Of a DNA stretch of 36,459 bases, positions 16,956-26,272 are shown in pieces. The first letter of the stretch is position 1, and each line of letters opens with the position of its first letter. Both the position numbers and the translations under genes were made by a program. This DNA is from Cesiribacter andamanensis AMV16. GTDB lineage: Bacteria > Bacteroidota > Bacteroidia > Cytophagales > Cyclobacteriaceae. The stretch is from assembly GCF_000348925.1 (NCBI RefSeq), contig NZ_AODQ01000034.1:1-36459 (forward strand). The letters run 5' to 3'. Under the pieces are notes generated by a model, which saw nothing but the letters and a program-made list of their open reading frames with translations, was not told the origin of the DNA and did not search any database.

Positions 16956-17533
16956 AGATGAAAAAAATGAATGCCTGCCCTTCTATAAAAAATCAGGGGC
17001 AGGGTTGGATAGCAAAAAAGTGCAGGGCTACAGTAATGCCCTTCTGGCAGAGCGGTACTATGGTTGGTGATTTAACTTGAATGAAGGGGAAAAGTTGCGT
17101 TAAAAAGTAGGTGTGAGAAAAGTTTTGTTTATATAAGATTTCCGGGAAGATTTTTTTGATCCCAAAATATCAGAGGGCCGCTCTTCGGCCTACTGCAGAG
17201 CATAGCGGGTTGCCAAAAAGTAGCTTTACCGGTAGTATACGGCAAGCTGAGTCTGAACGGAATTTAAAATGCCGGTAGTGCAGAAGAGAATCCGGCGCCC
17301 GGCTGCCCTGCATGCCCTTACAAAAACCAGTGCCGAAAAATAGATGCATAAGAGGCATCTTTACACGCAGATTTCCAGCCCATTCCCCCTGCTGTGCGGC
17401 GCAGCTTCAGGGTGGTGAAAAGTTGGAGCGTCTGGTTCTGGCGAGCCTTGAAAGTGAGTTATCCAGGCTTGCCGGAAGCTGGCTTGCCTTATATGTTGCT
17501 TATTGTTGTGGGTGCGCTCCCCAGAGGTTTTGC
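16956..17533. other. Long intergenic region without a clear gene
   Basis: This 578-base spacer separates two minus-strand sugar genes. It becomes AT-rich between 17080 and 17170, which suits a promoter for the glycosyltransferase-glf pair, but no exact TAnnTTTG element is present. The open frames are not protein-like. I see no strong hairpin behind the fusion gene that ends at 17534. Confidence 0.45.
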
Positions 17534-19759
17534 CTAAACCGGAGAGAGGGTCTCGGCTTCTCTCAGGTACCGCTCTATGGCATCCTCTAAGCCCGGGAGT
17601 AATAGGCCCCGCTCGCTGCCCAGGGCGCTGTAGCCGGGGCGGGGCGCTCTAAATCCCAGCGCACTGCCTTTAGCTGGAAGGATCAGCTGCCGGTTCAGCC
17701 CCGCAATCTCGGCCGTACGCAGGGCAAAATCGGCCCAGGAAACTTCCGAGGGATTGGTCAGGTGCCAGATGCCGGAGGCCTTGTCGATGAGCAGGTCCAG
17801 GCTGTTGTGCACCAGGTCGGGCACATAGGTAGGTGATACCACATGTTCGCTGGAAGCGGTAAAGACCCGTTGCTCCTCCAGCGCCCGCAGCATCAGGGTA
17901 ATAAAGTTGTACTCATCCCAGGGTCCAAAGAAAGAACTGGTGCGGATGATCAGCGCATCGGGATGAAGGCTAAGCACCTTCTGCTCTGCATAGAATTTAG
18001 ACAGGCCATAGACATTCAGCGGCGCTGCCGGCTTGCTTTCCAGATAGGGGGTCTTTTGCCTGCCATCGAAGACCAGGTCGCTAGAGAAAGTGATAAGCTG
18101 GGTGCCATAGCGACGGCATGCCTCTGCCAGCAGTACGGGTCCCTGCGTGTTTTCCAGAAAACATTGCTCCTTATGCTGTTCAGCGTCATCTACCCGTACA
18201 AAGCCGGCTGCGTTTACTACCGCCCAGGGCTGGTGCTGCTGCAGGGCTGCTTCTATGGAGGCAGCACTGGTAATGTCCAGCTGCTGCCGGTTCAGGATCG
18301 TATAGGCGAGGTTGCGGATATCGCAAATCCGTGCAAAGGCGCGGCCCAGGGTGCCGGTAGCCCCTGTGATGAGCAGGGGGGCAGCTGCCGGGGCCAACAG
18401 TACGCCGCGTTCAATGGCCGTTACCTGGGGTAATTCCCGGGCACTGGGCGTACTGCTGTAGTGCAGGTCCAGGTGATGAGGGTTGGTGACTTTCCACCAG
18501 CCGCCGGCACTCAGCACCGGGTGAGAGGGGTATTGCCCGGACGCCAGTTGCCGGATCAGCCAGGCCAGAGCGGTGGGCCGGGGGGTACCGGTCCGTACAT
18601 CAAACACCCCGGATTCATAAAAATTATTAGGCTGGGTGATGAGGGTGTTCCAATCATAAGCGCCAAAGAGCGACCAGGCTGTAATGCCCCGCACATCGGC
18701 TCCCTCAGCTTTCAGACGGCTCACAGCTTCCCAGGCTTCCATAAACCAGCGCAGCTGCTCCTCCCGGCTGGCGCCCAGGTGCACTTCGGTAAGGGCCAGG
18801 GGCAGGCCGTAGCGGTTAAGCGCTTCTTTCAGAAGTTGATAATGCCCGGCGCGCTGGTGAATATCCGCCCGCACTACTTCCACATCGGCATAGCGGTGGC
18901 GGCCATTGCCTGCATGCGACCAGGCAGGATAGGCGTGCAGGTTTTCATCCAGGTAGCGCTCGCTGGTAATGTAGTGGTTGAGGCCCATAATATCGGGTGG
19001 GCAGGGGGTTTCGGCAAAGTAGGCCAGCTCTGCCTCCGCTACCTTCCCGGCATGCAGCAGGTAGTCGCTAAACAGGGTGTTGTCTCCCATTTTTCCGCAG
19101 AGCAGGTCAAAGGAGGCCCAGCGCCGCTGGTTCTCAAAATCGCGCTGGTAGGCCAGCTTTTCGGTGCTATGGCATTTGCCCAGGTCTTCGGTTTGTACCA
19201 GCTTTGCCTCGGGAATGGGGCCCCGAATGGCCTGCATGGCCATGATGGTGGCTTTGCACTGCAGCAGCAGGGCTTTGGCAAAGGCGCTGGACGAGCGTTT
19301 GTGCGGATACCAGTGTCCGTAAAGGCAGCTGAAGCGTGCCGTAGTAAGGGGTTCGTTAATGGGGGTGAAATACCGTAGCCAGGGGTAGCGCTCGGCCACC
19401 GCCAGGGCAAATTCGGTAAACTTCTCCGGAAAATCGGGGTCCAGCAGGTGGGTGTAGCGGGGGCCGCTGCCGTGGTGCAGCAGCCCGGCAATGGGGGTGA
19501 TGCCCAGTTCCTGCAGGCAGGCCAGGCGCTCATCGGCCCAGGACCAGTCGGCTTTTTTGATGCCCTGGGGTGCTATTTTTTCCCACAAAAGGGGATAGCG
19601 CACTGTTTTGATGCCTAGTTCGGCTATTAGCTTCAGGTCACTGATGCGCTCCCAGTGCCCATTGCGGATCAGCTGATCGCCATAAGTATTTTGCAAGCGG
19701 TGTACGGTGCATTCAATGCCTCCCCAGAGGGGAATGGCGTTTTGGGTTTGTTCAGCCAT
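17534..19759 (-). CDS. Fusion: GH1-like glycosidase domain + RmlD-like sugar-nucleotide SDR domain
   Basis: This is a 741-residue two-domain protein. Residues 1 to about 400 form a GH1-like (beta/alpha)8 glycosidase: LKLIAELGIKTVRYPLLWEK, acid/base Glu in TPINEPLTT (E136), GLNHYITSERYL, nucleophile candidate in LALTEVHLGA (E325) and ITAWSLFGAYDWNTL. Residues from about 461 form an extended SDR like dTDP-4-dehydrorhamnose reductase: LLITGATGTLGRAF, VVNAAGFVRVDDAE, TFSSDLVFDGRQKTPYLES, the Tyr-x3-Lys pair in LNVYGLSKFYAE (Y584, K588) and HVVSPTYVPDL. GH1 usually reads TENG at the nucleophile; here it is TEVH. No signal peptide is present, so it is cytoplasmic. I have seen this architecture annotated only by its parts. 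Its position between gal and glf genes suggests work on a sugar-nucleotide-linked or intracellular glycan; the reaction is not known. Confidence 0.88.
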   Translation of the reverse strand: MAEQTQNAIPLWGGIECTVHRLQNTYGDQLIRNGHWERISDLKLIAELGIKTVRYPLLWEKIAPQGIKKADWSWADERLACLQELGITPIAGLLHHGSGPRYTHLLDPDFPEKFTEFALAVAERYPWLRYFTPINEPLTTARFSCLYGHWYPHKRSSSAFAKALLLQCKATIMAMQAIRGPIPEAKLVQTEDLGKCHSTEKLAYQRDFENQRRWASFDLLCGKMGDNTLFSDYLLHAGKVAEAELAYFAETPCPPDIMGLNHYITSERYLDENLHAYPAWSHAGNGRHRYADVEVVRADIHQRAGHYQLLKEALNRYGLPLALTEVHLGASREEQLRWFMEAWEAVSRLKAEGADVRGITAWSLFGAYDWNTLITQPNNFYESGVFDVRTGTPRPTALAWLIRQLASGQYPSHPVLSAGGWWKVTNPHHLDLHYSSTPSARELPQVTAIERGVLLAPAAAPLLITGATGTLGRAFARICDIRNLAYTILNRQQLDITSAASIEAALQQHQPWAVVNAAGFVRVDDAEQHKEQCFLENTQGPVLLAEACRRYGTQLITFSSDLVFDGRQKTPYLESKPAAPLNVYGLSKFYAEQKVLSLHPDALIIRTSSFFGPWDEYNFITLMLRALEEQRVFTASSEHVVSPTYVPDLVHNSLDLLIDKASGIWHLTNPSEVSWADFALRTAEIAGLNRQLILPAKGSALGFRAPRPGYSALGSERGLLLPGLEDAIERYLREAETLSPV

Positions 19760-20139
19760 GGAGGTGGGATCTTGGAAGCATAGGGCAAGCCCTGGTGATT
19801 AAAAAATTAGGGGTACGCCCGCGTATCCAGGGGTGTCTTTAGCCTGGGGATTTACGGACTACAGCACTTCTGCTACATAATGGGATGGGGGTATGTGCTT
19901 CATCACAGGTTAAAAAATACTAGCTACCCAGCTTGGGCTTTTGCGCGGCTTAAGCAGGCTGCAACCCGCAGGTGAAATTGAAGCAGCGTTGCCTGCTGCC
20001 TGCCACCCCCATGCAGCAGCTGTAAAGCAAAACTCAGCGAACGGTAAAATGTTGCAGCCTGCATCTATGCTGATTTTGCCTTTTCTTACTGGTGTTAGGG
20101 CTCCGCTACTTCCTGTGAAGATTGGTGGGGTAGGCTGGC
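19760..20139. other. Intergenic region with a long-range inverted repeat
   Basis: This spacer lies downstream of galT and upstream of the fusion gene. It contains a perfect 12-bp inverted repeat, GCAGGCTGCAAC (19954-19965) and GTTGCAGCCTGC (20051-20062), 85 bases apart. I see no T-run terminator and no convincing gene. Confidence 0.4.
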
Positions 20140-21189
20140 TTATTGCCTTGCTTTATAATGCACGCTGGCTTGTTCCCGTAGCATTCTGGCGGCTCCCTCG
20201 GGGGTGATGTCCCGCTGGGGGTTGGCCAGCATTTCATAGCCCACCATAAATTTGCGTACGGTAGCCGATCGCAGCAGGGGGGGGTAGAAGACCATGTGCA
20301 GCTGCCACTCGGGGTGCTCCTGCCCATCGGTAGGGGCCTGGTGCAGACCGGCCGAGTAGGGAAAGGAAACCGAAAACAAGTTGTCGTACAGTATGGTGAG
20401 CCGCTTGTAGGCCGCTGCCAGCCCCCCGGCTTCGGCAGCGCTAAGCTGACCAATATGGGCAATGGGCCTGCGGGGCACAAGCATAGCCTCAAAGGGCCAG
20501 ATGGCCCAAAAGGGTACCAGGGCCACAAAATGCTCTTCCTCAAATAAAATGCGTTCCCCCTTGTGGAGCTCAGCCTGCAGGTACTCCAGCAGCAGGGGAC
20601 GCTGGTGTTGCTGGTAGTAACGGCTGAACTGCTTTTGTTTTTTGGCCGGCTCATCGGGCAGCGACTCCTGGGCCCAGATCTGCCCATGGGGATGCGGGTT
20701 GGAGCAGCCCATGGCCTGACCCTTATTTTCAAAGATCTGCACCCAGTTAACCCAGTCCAGGCTGCCCAGCTCCTTATATTCCTGCTGCCAGAGAGCCACC
20801 ACAGCAGCAATATCGGCTAGGTCCATTTCCGGAATGGTCAGATCATGCCGGGGCGAGAAGCAGATTACCTTGCAAATGCCCCGCTCGCTTTTGGCCAGAA
20901 AAAACTCCCCCTCCTGCATGCTGCCGCCGGGTACATCTTCTGAGAGGGCAGCAAAATCATTTTTAAAGACATAGGTGCCTGTGTAGGGCGGATTCTGCTC
21001 GCCCCCTGCGCGGGTATTCCCAGGACACAGGTAACAGCCCGGGTCATAGGGGGGGCGTTTGGCCTCGGCCACTTTTTCCTGCTGGCCCTGCCAGGGGCGT
21101 TTGGCCCGGTGGGGCGATACCTGCAGCCACTCTCCCGTAAGGGGGTTGTAGCGCCGGTGCGAATGTTCTTCAAAATTGAACTGCTTCAT
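20140..21189 (-). CDS. galT: Galactose-1-phosphate uridylyltransferase
   Basis: This 349-residue Leloir-pathway enzyme exchanges galactose-1-phosphate with UDP-glucose, giving UDP-galactose and glucose-1-phosphate. The HIT-type active site is visible in [13 protein letters not shown], with the uridylylated histidine expected at H168. The zinc ligands are GCYLCPGN (C52, C55), the His in FSPRHDL (H115) and H166. The start [21 protein letters not shown] and the partner motif [12 protein letters not shown] near the C-terminus are classical. The length is normal. The start ATG lies 39 bases after the galK stop, so it is the last gene of a galM-galK-galT operon. Its UDP-galactose product is the substrate of Glf encoded nearby. 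Confidence 0.97.
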   Translation of the reverse strand: MKQFNFEEHSHRRYNPLTGEWLQVSPHRAKRPWQGQQEKVAEAKRPPYDPGCYLCPGNTRAGGEQNPPYTGTYVFKNDFAALSEDVPGGSMQEGEFFLAKSERGICKVICFSPRHDLTIPEMDLADIAAVVALWQQEYKELGSLDWVNWVQIFENKGQAMGCSNPHPHGQIWAQESLPDEPAKKQKQFSRYYQQHQRPLLLEYLQAELHKGERILFEEEHFVALVPFWAIWPFEAMLVPRRPIAHIGQLSAAEAGGLAAAYKRLTILYDNLFSVSFPYSAGLHQAPTDGQEHPEWQLHMVFYPPLLRSATVRKFMVGYEMLANPQRDITPEGAARMLREQASVHYKARQ

Positions 21190-21228
21190 AGGAAGGGAAT
21201 AAAAAAGGTGGTGTGCAGCCGAGACAGG

Positions 21229-22395
21229 TTAAGCTACCTGATCTGGATTCAGTATACTGGTACCCCCGCGTATGGCTACTTCATAGTGCTTCAGGGCAAT
21301 GCCAAAGGCCTGCAGGTAGGCGGGGCCTGCTGCAGCCAGAAAGGCCTCTTTGTTGGCGCTCTTTACCAGGTTAAGGGTGCAACCTCCAAACCCACCCCCC
21401 ATCATGCGGGCGCCGGCCACTCCAGCCTGCTCTTTGGCAAAGTTTACCAGAAAATCCAGCTCGGAGCAGCTAACCTCATATTGGCTGGAGAGTCCTGCAT
21501 GCGAGCCCCACATCTGGTGGCCAAAGCCCGGGATATCGCCCATTTTGAGCAGCTCGCAGCCCTGCAGCAGGCGTTCATTTTCGTCCAGCACATAGCGGCA
21601 GCGCTTCATCACCAGGGGGGGGAGCTCCGCTGCTGCTTCCTGCAGCATGGCAGGGCTAACATCGCGCAGGCTTTGTACGTGAGGATGCCGGCGGCGTACG
21701 GCGGCCACCCCCTGCTCGCACTCCAGTCGGCGGGTGTTGTACTCAGAACTGGCCAGGGAGTGTTTTACTTGCGTATCGAGCAGAATGAGCTGGTACTCCT
21801 GCAGCTGCAGCGGAAAATAGGTATAGTCCAGCGAGCGGCAATCGAGCTGAAGGGCATGGCCCTCTTTGCCCATAACCGAGGCAAACTGATCCATAATGCC
21901 ACACTGCACGCCGGCAAAGGTATGCTCGGCCTTCTGGGCAAAGCGGATCAGCAGTTGCCGGTCGATGCGCAGATCAAACAGTTCGCTCAGCGCAAAGGCC
22001 GTGCCGCACTCAAGCGCAGCCGAAGAAGAGAGGCCCGCCCCCATGGGGATATCGCCCCCAAATACACAATCGAAGCCCTGCAGGGGGTAGCCTGCTTTTT
22101 GCAGCTGGTCCACTACGCCCAGCAGGTAATTGGCCCAGCCGGTTTGGGAAGGACGGAGCTCCTGCAGGGGCACCTCTAGCTGCTGCTGATAATCGAGCGA
22201 ATACAGCCGGCAGCGGTCCAGACCATTGCGGCCCACGGCCAGGATCATTTCCTTGTCGATGGCTGCCGGCAGTACAAAGCCCTCATTGTAGTCGGTATGC
22301 TCACCAATGAGGTTGATGCGGCCCGGGGAGCGCACCAGCAGCGGCTGGCCGCCAAACAGACGGGTAAAGGTGGTGGCAATAGGATGTGGATTCAT
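21229..22395 (-). CDS. galK: Galactokinase
   Basis: This 388-residue GHMP kinase phosphorylates alpha-D-galactose at C1. The galactokinase signature RINLIGEHTDYNEGFVLPAA lies near residues 24-43, the phosphate-binding loop GDIPMGAGLSSSAALE in the middle, and the third motif ARMMGGGFGGCTLNLV near the C-terminus. The length is typical. I place the start at ATG 22395 (MNPHPIATTFTRLFGG) rather than the TTG six codons upstream. It sits 46 bases after galM and 39 bases before galT on the same strand, the usual order of a Leloir operon. No galE is visible in the window, so UDP-galactose 4-epimerase must be elsewhere if the pathway is complete. Confidence 0.97.
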   Translation of the reverse strand: MNPHPIATTFTRLFGGQPLLVRSPGRINLIGEHTDYNEGFVLPAAIDKEMILAVGRNGLDRCRLYSLDYQQQLEVPLQELRPSQTGWANYLLGVVDQLQKAGYPLQGFDCVFGGDIPMGAGLSSSAALECGTAFALSELFDLRIDRQLLIRFAQKAEHTFAGVQCGIMDQFASVMGKEGHALQLDCRSLDYTYFPLQLQEYQLILLDTQVKHSLASSEYNTRRLECEQGVAAVRRRHPHVQSLRDVSPAMLQEAAAELPPLVMKRCRYVLDENERLLQGCELLKMGDIPGFGHQMWGSHAGLSSQYEVSCSELDFLVNFAKEQAGVAGARMMGGGFGGCTLNLVKSANKEAFLAAAGPAYLQAFGIALKHYEVAIRGGTSILNPDQVA

Positions 22396-22441
22396 AAACG
22401 TGGGGCACGACAAACAGTGCCGGAAAGGTAAGAGAAAGGGA

Positions 22442-23514
22442 TCATTTTACCGAAAAGCGATAGACCGTCTGGCTCTGATACGTCTGGCCCGGTTCCAGCA
22501 CCACCGAGGGGAAATGGGGCTGGTTGGGAGCATCCGGAAAGTGCTGAGTCTCCAGGCAAAATCCCCAGTGTTTCTGATAGAGTATACCCCCTTTGCCCTG
22601 CAGGCGTCCGTTCAGAAAGTTGCCGGTGTAGAGTTGTATGCCCGGTTCGGTGGTGAGCACCTCCAGCTGGCGTCCGCTGGCCGGTTCCAGCACTGTGGCT
22701 GCCGGCCGCAGCAGGCCGGTACTCTCTCCCAGCACCCAGCAATGGTCATAGCCCCCGGCCAGCTGCAGCTGCTCATCCTGCTCCTGCAGGCGGGTACCAA
22801 TGGGGGCGGGGGTTCGCAGGTCAAAGGGACTGCCGGCCACCTCCCGCAGCTCGCCGGTGGGAATGAGCGTGCGATCTACCGGCAGATACTGGCGGGCATG
22901 CAGCGCCACTTCATGCCTGAGCACATCATGGACCGGATGCGGATTCAGGTTGAAATAGGTGTGGTTGGTGAGGTTCAGCACGGTGGGGCATCTGCATGGG
23001 CCTCGTAGCTAATGCTGAGGGCATCATCCTGACTAAGGGCATAGGTTACCTGCACAGCCAGCTTGCCGGGATAGCCCTCTTCGCCGGCCTCACTGATGTA
23101 CTCCAGCACCAGGCCCACCTCATGCCCGGCGGTAAAGGGGGTGGCTTTCCATACCTGCTTGTCAAAGCCCTGCAGCCCGCCATGCAGGTGGTTGGGGCCG
23201 TTATTCTGCGCCAGCCGGTATTCCTTTCCCCCAAGGCGAAAGCGGCCGCCGGCAATGCGGTTGCCATACCGACCGATGATGGCGCCAAAATAGGGATTCT
23301 CCTCCAGGTAGGTAGGGGAACGGTAGCCCTCCAGACTCTCAAAGCCCAGCACTACATCTTCCAGCTTACCCTCCCGGTCGGGCGCCCGCAGGGCCACCAC
23401 AATGCCTCCGTAGTTGGTGATATCTACACTAATCCCCTTGTCATTGGTGAGGGTGTACAGATCGATGGGAGTTGTCTCATCCAGAGAGCCAAATGCATTT
23501 TTTTCTACCTTCAT
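22442..23514 (-). CDS. galM: Aldose 1-epimerase (galactose mutarotase), frameshifted as assembled
   Basis: The enzyme interconverts beta- and alpha-galactose ahead of galactokinase. The N-terminal part starts at ATG 23514 (MKVEKNAFGSLDETTPIDLY) and contains YGGIVVALRAPDREG, NPYFGAIIGRYGNRIAGG and NNGPNHLHGGLQGFDKQVW (catalytic His). It then breaks off after SYEAHADA with an early stop. The C-terminal part continues in another frame at VLNLTNHTYFNLNPH and runs through GGYDHCWVLGE and LEPGQTYQSQTVYRFSVK, which carries the remaining conserved His and Glu. Adding one base to the C-run (plus-strand GGGG at 22985-22988) restores SYEAHADAPTVLNLTNH and a protein of about 357 residues, the family's normal size. 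I think the gene is intact in the organism and the break is a base-call error, but a real mutation cannot be excluded. Confidence 0.92.
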
Positions 23515-23691
23515 ACGCTGTTTTCTTCTTAGGACTTTCAGCACCTGCCGGTTGATTGCCGGCAGGCAGCCTGTCGGTGGGCAGCAGGAGTCTATTAGCA
23601 AACCACAACTGGAGGAGAGTGTTTTTGGAAAGCAGGGCAGCCCCTGAGGGGGTACTCGGCTCCAGAGCGGATCAAAATACACAATTTTGAT

Positions 23692-23721
23692 AAAAAAGCC
23701 CCTTCCGGACAGGGAAGGGGC
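23692..23721 (-). terminator. Rho-independent terminator of the 683-residue protein gene
   Basis: GCCCCTTCC (23698-23706) and GGAAGGGGC (23713-23721) form a perfect 9-bp stem with a 6-base loop. On the minus strand it is followed by six T (23692-23697), 10 bases past the stop codon at 23732. It separates that gene from the galM-galK-galT operon. Confidence 0.9.
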
Positions 23722-23731
23722 ATAATCTATA

Positions 23732-25783
23732 TTATAGGTACCGCTGAAGGAAGTTGGCGGCCCGGTTATCGGTAAGCAGCTCCCAGATGGAGCTCACCGT
23801 CCAGCCCGGGGCAAAGAGATCGTTGTAAAAGCCCTTGCCAAAATGGCCGTAGTCCCAGTCGGTATGCTGCACTACCTCAGGGTAATAGCCCTCCTTGGCA
23901 ATGCCGGCCATGCGGCCCTCATAGGGCAGTAGTTGCTCCCGCATGGAAGAGCGGATTACCTTGGCAAAGTCGGCAAAGCGATGCTCCCCGGTTTCCTGTG
24001 CCAACCATTTGAGCACCTCATCAAACTCAAAGACATAGACATCAATGTGGTTGTTTTCTACCGACACATTGCCCCAGCCCCGGCTTTTCAGGCCCAGGTC
24101 GCCCAGCATCTGTCCCTGGGCAAAGGGTACATCCCAGGTATAGTACCAGGAGAGGGTAAAATACGCCGCCTGCCTGGCCAGAGAGGTATAGCGGATCTTT
24201 TCGCCCCCCTCGCTCACCAGGGCCATGTAGTAGAGGGCCACCACGGCATAGAGAGAAGCTTCCTTGTCCTCACAGTCGGCATCGAGCGTTGAGGAGAAGT
24301 AATCTGATTTGGAGATGATCTCTTTCTCCTGGTAGTCGATTACCCGGCGGGCGGCCCTCAGGTAGCGCACCTGGCCAAAGTAAGCATAGGCCATCACCAG
24401 CGCAGGCACGGCCGAGGGAGAGCTGCCCCCCACGGCATCCTCAAGCGTTCCATTGCCCCTGAACTTGCGCGGAAAGCTGCCATCGGCCTGCTGCAGTCCC
24501 AATAGGGCATCCAGCAGCTTTAGCAGGCGCAGCTCCCAGAGGGGATGGTGGCGGCCCTGCTGCTTTTCATAGTCCAGGTAAAGCAAAATGGCATAAATGC
24601 CCTCGGACTGGCGTCGTATGGAGTAGACCCCCTTGGGAACCGGATAGCCATGAAACTCGCCTACCAGTTCCCGAATAAATCCTTCTTTTGAAAAGCCCCA
24701 TTTCTCGTAGCTGTTCATCACCGAATAGGCCATTTCCTCCAGGGGGGCATCGCCCTGCTCCCGGGCCCACTCCAGTGCGTTAAAGGCATTGAGCAGCACA
24801 CGGCCCACAAAACCAACCTCCAGCAGCTTGCCCGGGCTACAGGTAGCCGTTTCAAGGTGCACGCCTGAAAAGCCCCGGAGCCTGCCTACGCTTACGTACG
24901 ATTCATGGTAGAAGCGGCTCAGGACCCGTTTGATCTCGGCATCCGATAGGGTATTGCTGCTGACTTCCCGGGGCTGAAAGAGGTCATAGGAACGGGTCCA
25001 GATCTGCCGCATATAATCGGCATAGTCGTAGGCCTGCAGGTTCAGGATTAGGTAGCGCAGTTGTATGTGTTCGCCTTTCTGCAGCAGTCTGAAAGCAGTA
25101 GTAGGGGCGCCCAGGCTCAGCTTGCGGTAGTAGCTGTGAGGGGCTTCGCAATAGGGGTAGGAGAAGGAAAGATGGGGTACATCTGCTTCTTCGCCAAAAC
25201 CCAGCGCCCCCAGGTCGGAGGGTCCGCTCAGGATCACCTCCCCGCGGCTATGCGGGCTCAGGGCATGCTCTACTATGGGGTCCATGCGCAGGAGGGAGTA
25301 GCTACTCTTTTGCTGCCGGTCAAAAATGCCGGTTAGCGGACTGCTCAGGCGGTCTTCCCGCACCATCCAGCCGGTACTGATGCGGGCAGAGGGGGTATTT
25401 TCGGGTGAGCGCAGGTTTTTGCGGTACCAAAAGCCGGGCAGCAGCAGATCGGACGCCTCGTAGGAGAAGCCGCTGGCTTCCAAACGGCCCTGTAGATGAA
25501 AATATGTTTTTTCCCGGGCCTCGATGTGCAGCTGCAGTTCTACACCGCCCCCCTGGTGGGGCTGCAGGCGCTGGAGGATCTGCAGGGGCAGCTCGCTAGC
25601 CGCTTGCAGATAATCCCCCTCTGCCAGCTGCAGCGAGTGCATGCTGGCGGCATCGCCGGGTAGCTTGAGCAGTAGCGATAGGCGCAGATGCTTTTTGAGC
25701 GCATCGGCAAGCTGAGGGCTGGCCGGGCCGCTGCTGCCATCGGTCCAGAGATACCGTTCTATGGATGATTCGATCTGTATCAT
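23732..25783 (-). CDS. Putative cytoplasmic six-hairpin (alpha/alpha-toroid) carbohydrate-active protein
   Basis: I cannot assign this 683-residue protein to a named family. It has no signal peptide. The first 270 residues look mostly beta-stranded (RLSLLLKLPGD, ELQLHIEAREKTYFHLQGRL, IQLRYLILNLQAYDY). The remainder is strongly helical with the repeated aromatic-Gly pattern of six-hairpin glycosidases: SIRRQSEGIYAILLYLDYE, LLGLQQADGSFPRKFRGNG, SAVPALVMAYAYFGQVRYL, EASLYAVVALYYMALVSEG and WYYTWDVPFAQGQMLGD. A beta-sandwich followed by an alpha toroid is common among intracellular glycoside hydrolases and phosphorylases. Candidate acidic residues occur in NGTLEDAVGG and LDADCEDKEAS. It is monocistronic with its own terminator, next to the gal operon, so a role with galactose- or Galf-containing glycans is reasonable inference only. 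Confidence 0.72.
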   Translation of the reverse strand: MIQIESSIERYLWTDGSSGPASPQLADALKKHLRLSLLLKLPGDAASMHSLQLAEGDYLQAASELPLQILQRLQPHQGGGVELQLHIEAREKTYFHLQGRLEASGFSYEASDLLLPGFWYRKNLRSPENTPSARISTGWMVREDRLSSPLTGIFDRQQKSSYSLLRMDPIVEHALSPHSRGEVILSGPSDLGALGFGEEADVPHLSFSYPYCEAPHSYYRKLSLGAPTTAFRLLQKGEHIQLRYLILNLQAYDYADYMRQIWTRSYDLFQPREVSSNTLSDAEIKRVLSRFYHESYVSVGRLRGFSGVHLETATCSPGKLLEVGFVGRVLLNAFNALEWAREQGDAPLEEMAYSVMNSYEKWGFSKEGFIRELVGEFHGYPVPKGVYSIRRQSEGIYAILLYLDYEKQQGRHHPLWELRLLKLLDALLGLQQADGSFPRKFRGNGTLEDAVGGSSPSAVPALVMAYAYFGQVRYLRAARRVIDYQEKEIISKSDYFSSTLDADCEDKEASLYAVVALYYMALVSEGGEKIRYTSLARQAAYFTLSWYYTWDVPFAQGQMLGDLGLKSRGWGNVSVENNHIDVYVFEFDEVLKWLAQETGEHRFADFAKVIRSSMREQLLPYEGRMAGIAKEGYYPEVVQHTDWDYGHFGKGFYNDLFAPGWTVSSIWELLTDNRAANFLQRYL

Positions 25784-26272
25784 AGGGGTTGCTCTTTATC
25801 AGAAGAGCCGCTATACAAAATTGGATCCTGTCTTGTCTGTAGTGGGGGAGAAGGAATAGCGTGTAGGTGGCTGTTCTATACAGCTGGAGATGCAAAAAGC
25901 ATGCCTGAGTGCGGGTTACAGGCTCAGAATGCTGATGGCTACTACCAGATCCTCCTTCACGCTTTCCTGCTCCGGGTAGTAATCAAGGTACAAGTTACGC
26001 AGGCTTGCTTGTACTTTACCGCTAAATCTGCTCCCGGAACATGCATTGCCTGATCAACCCCAGAACGGCTCAGGAGTGTGGATATTTTCCGCTGATCACC
26101 AGAAGGTTCCGAAAAAGTGTGAGCGGATGGGGCAGTAGCAGGGGGTGCGGGTTCATGGACAACCACCCCAGGCCCTCAGGTAGTATAGAGCCGCAGATGA
26201 GTTCCTGCGGAATAAAAAGAAATCTTACACCCGGACCAGATATGAGATGAGAAAAAAGGGGTGTGGGTCATA
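25784..26272. other. Intergenic region with a possible gene remnant
   Basis: There is no complete gene. On the minus strand, 25916-26053 holds a stop-bounded frame of about 45 codons without an ATG whose end is protein-like (SGKVQASLRNLYLDYYPEQ, then SVKEDLVVAISIL). It may be the tail of a decayed or frameshifted gene. The rest shows nothing I can interpret. Confidence 0.3.

Noticed and set aside
18461-19378. 305-codon plus-strand frame
   Set aside because: It lies antisense to the GH1::RmlD fusion gene and its translation has no domain features.
21109-22179. 356-codon plus-strand frame
   Set aside because: It is antisense to galT and galK, both certain genes.
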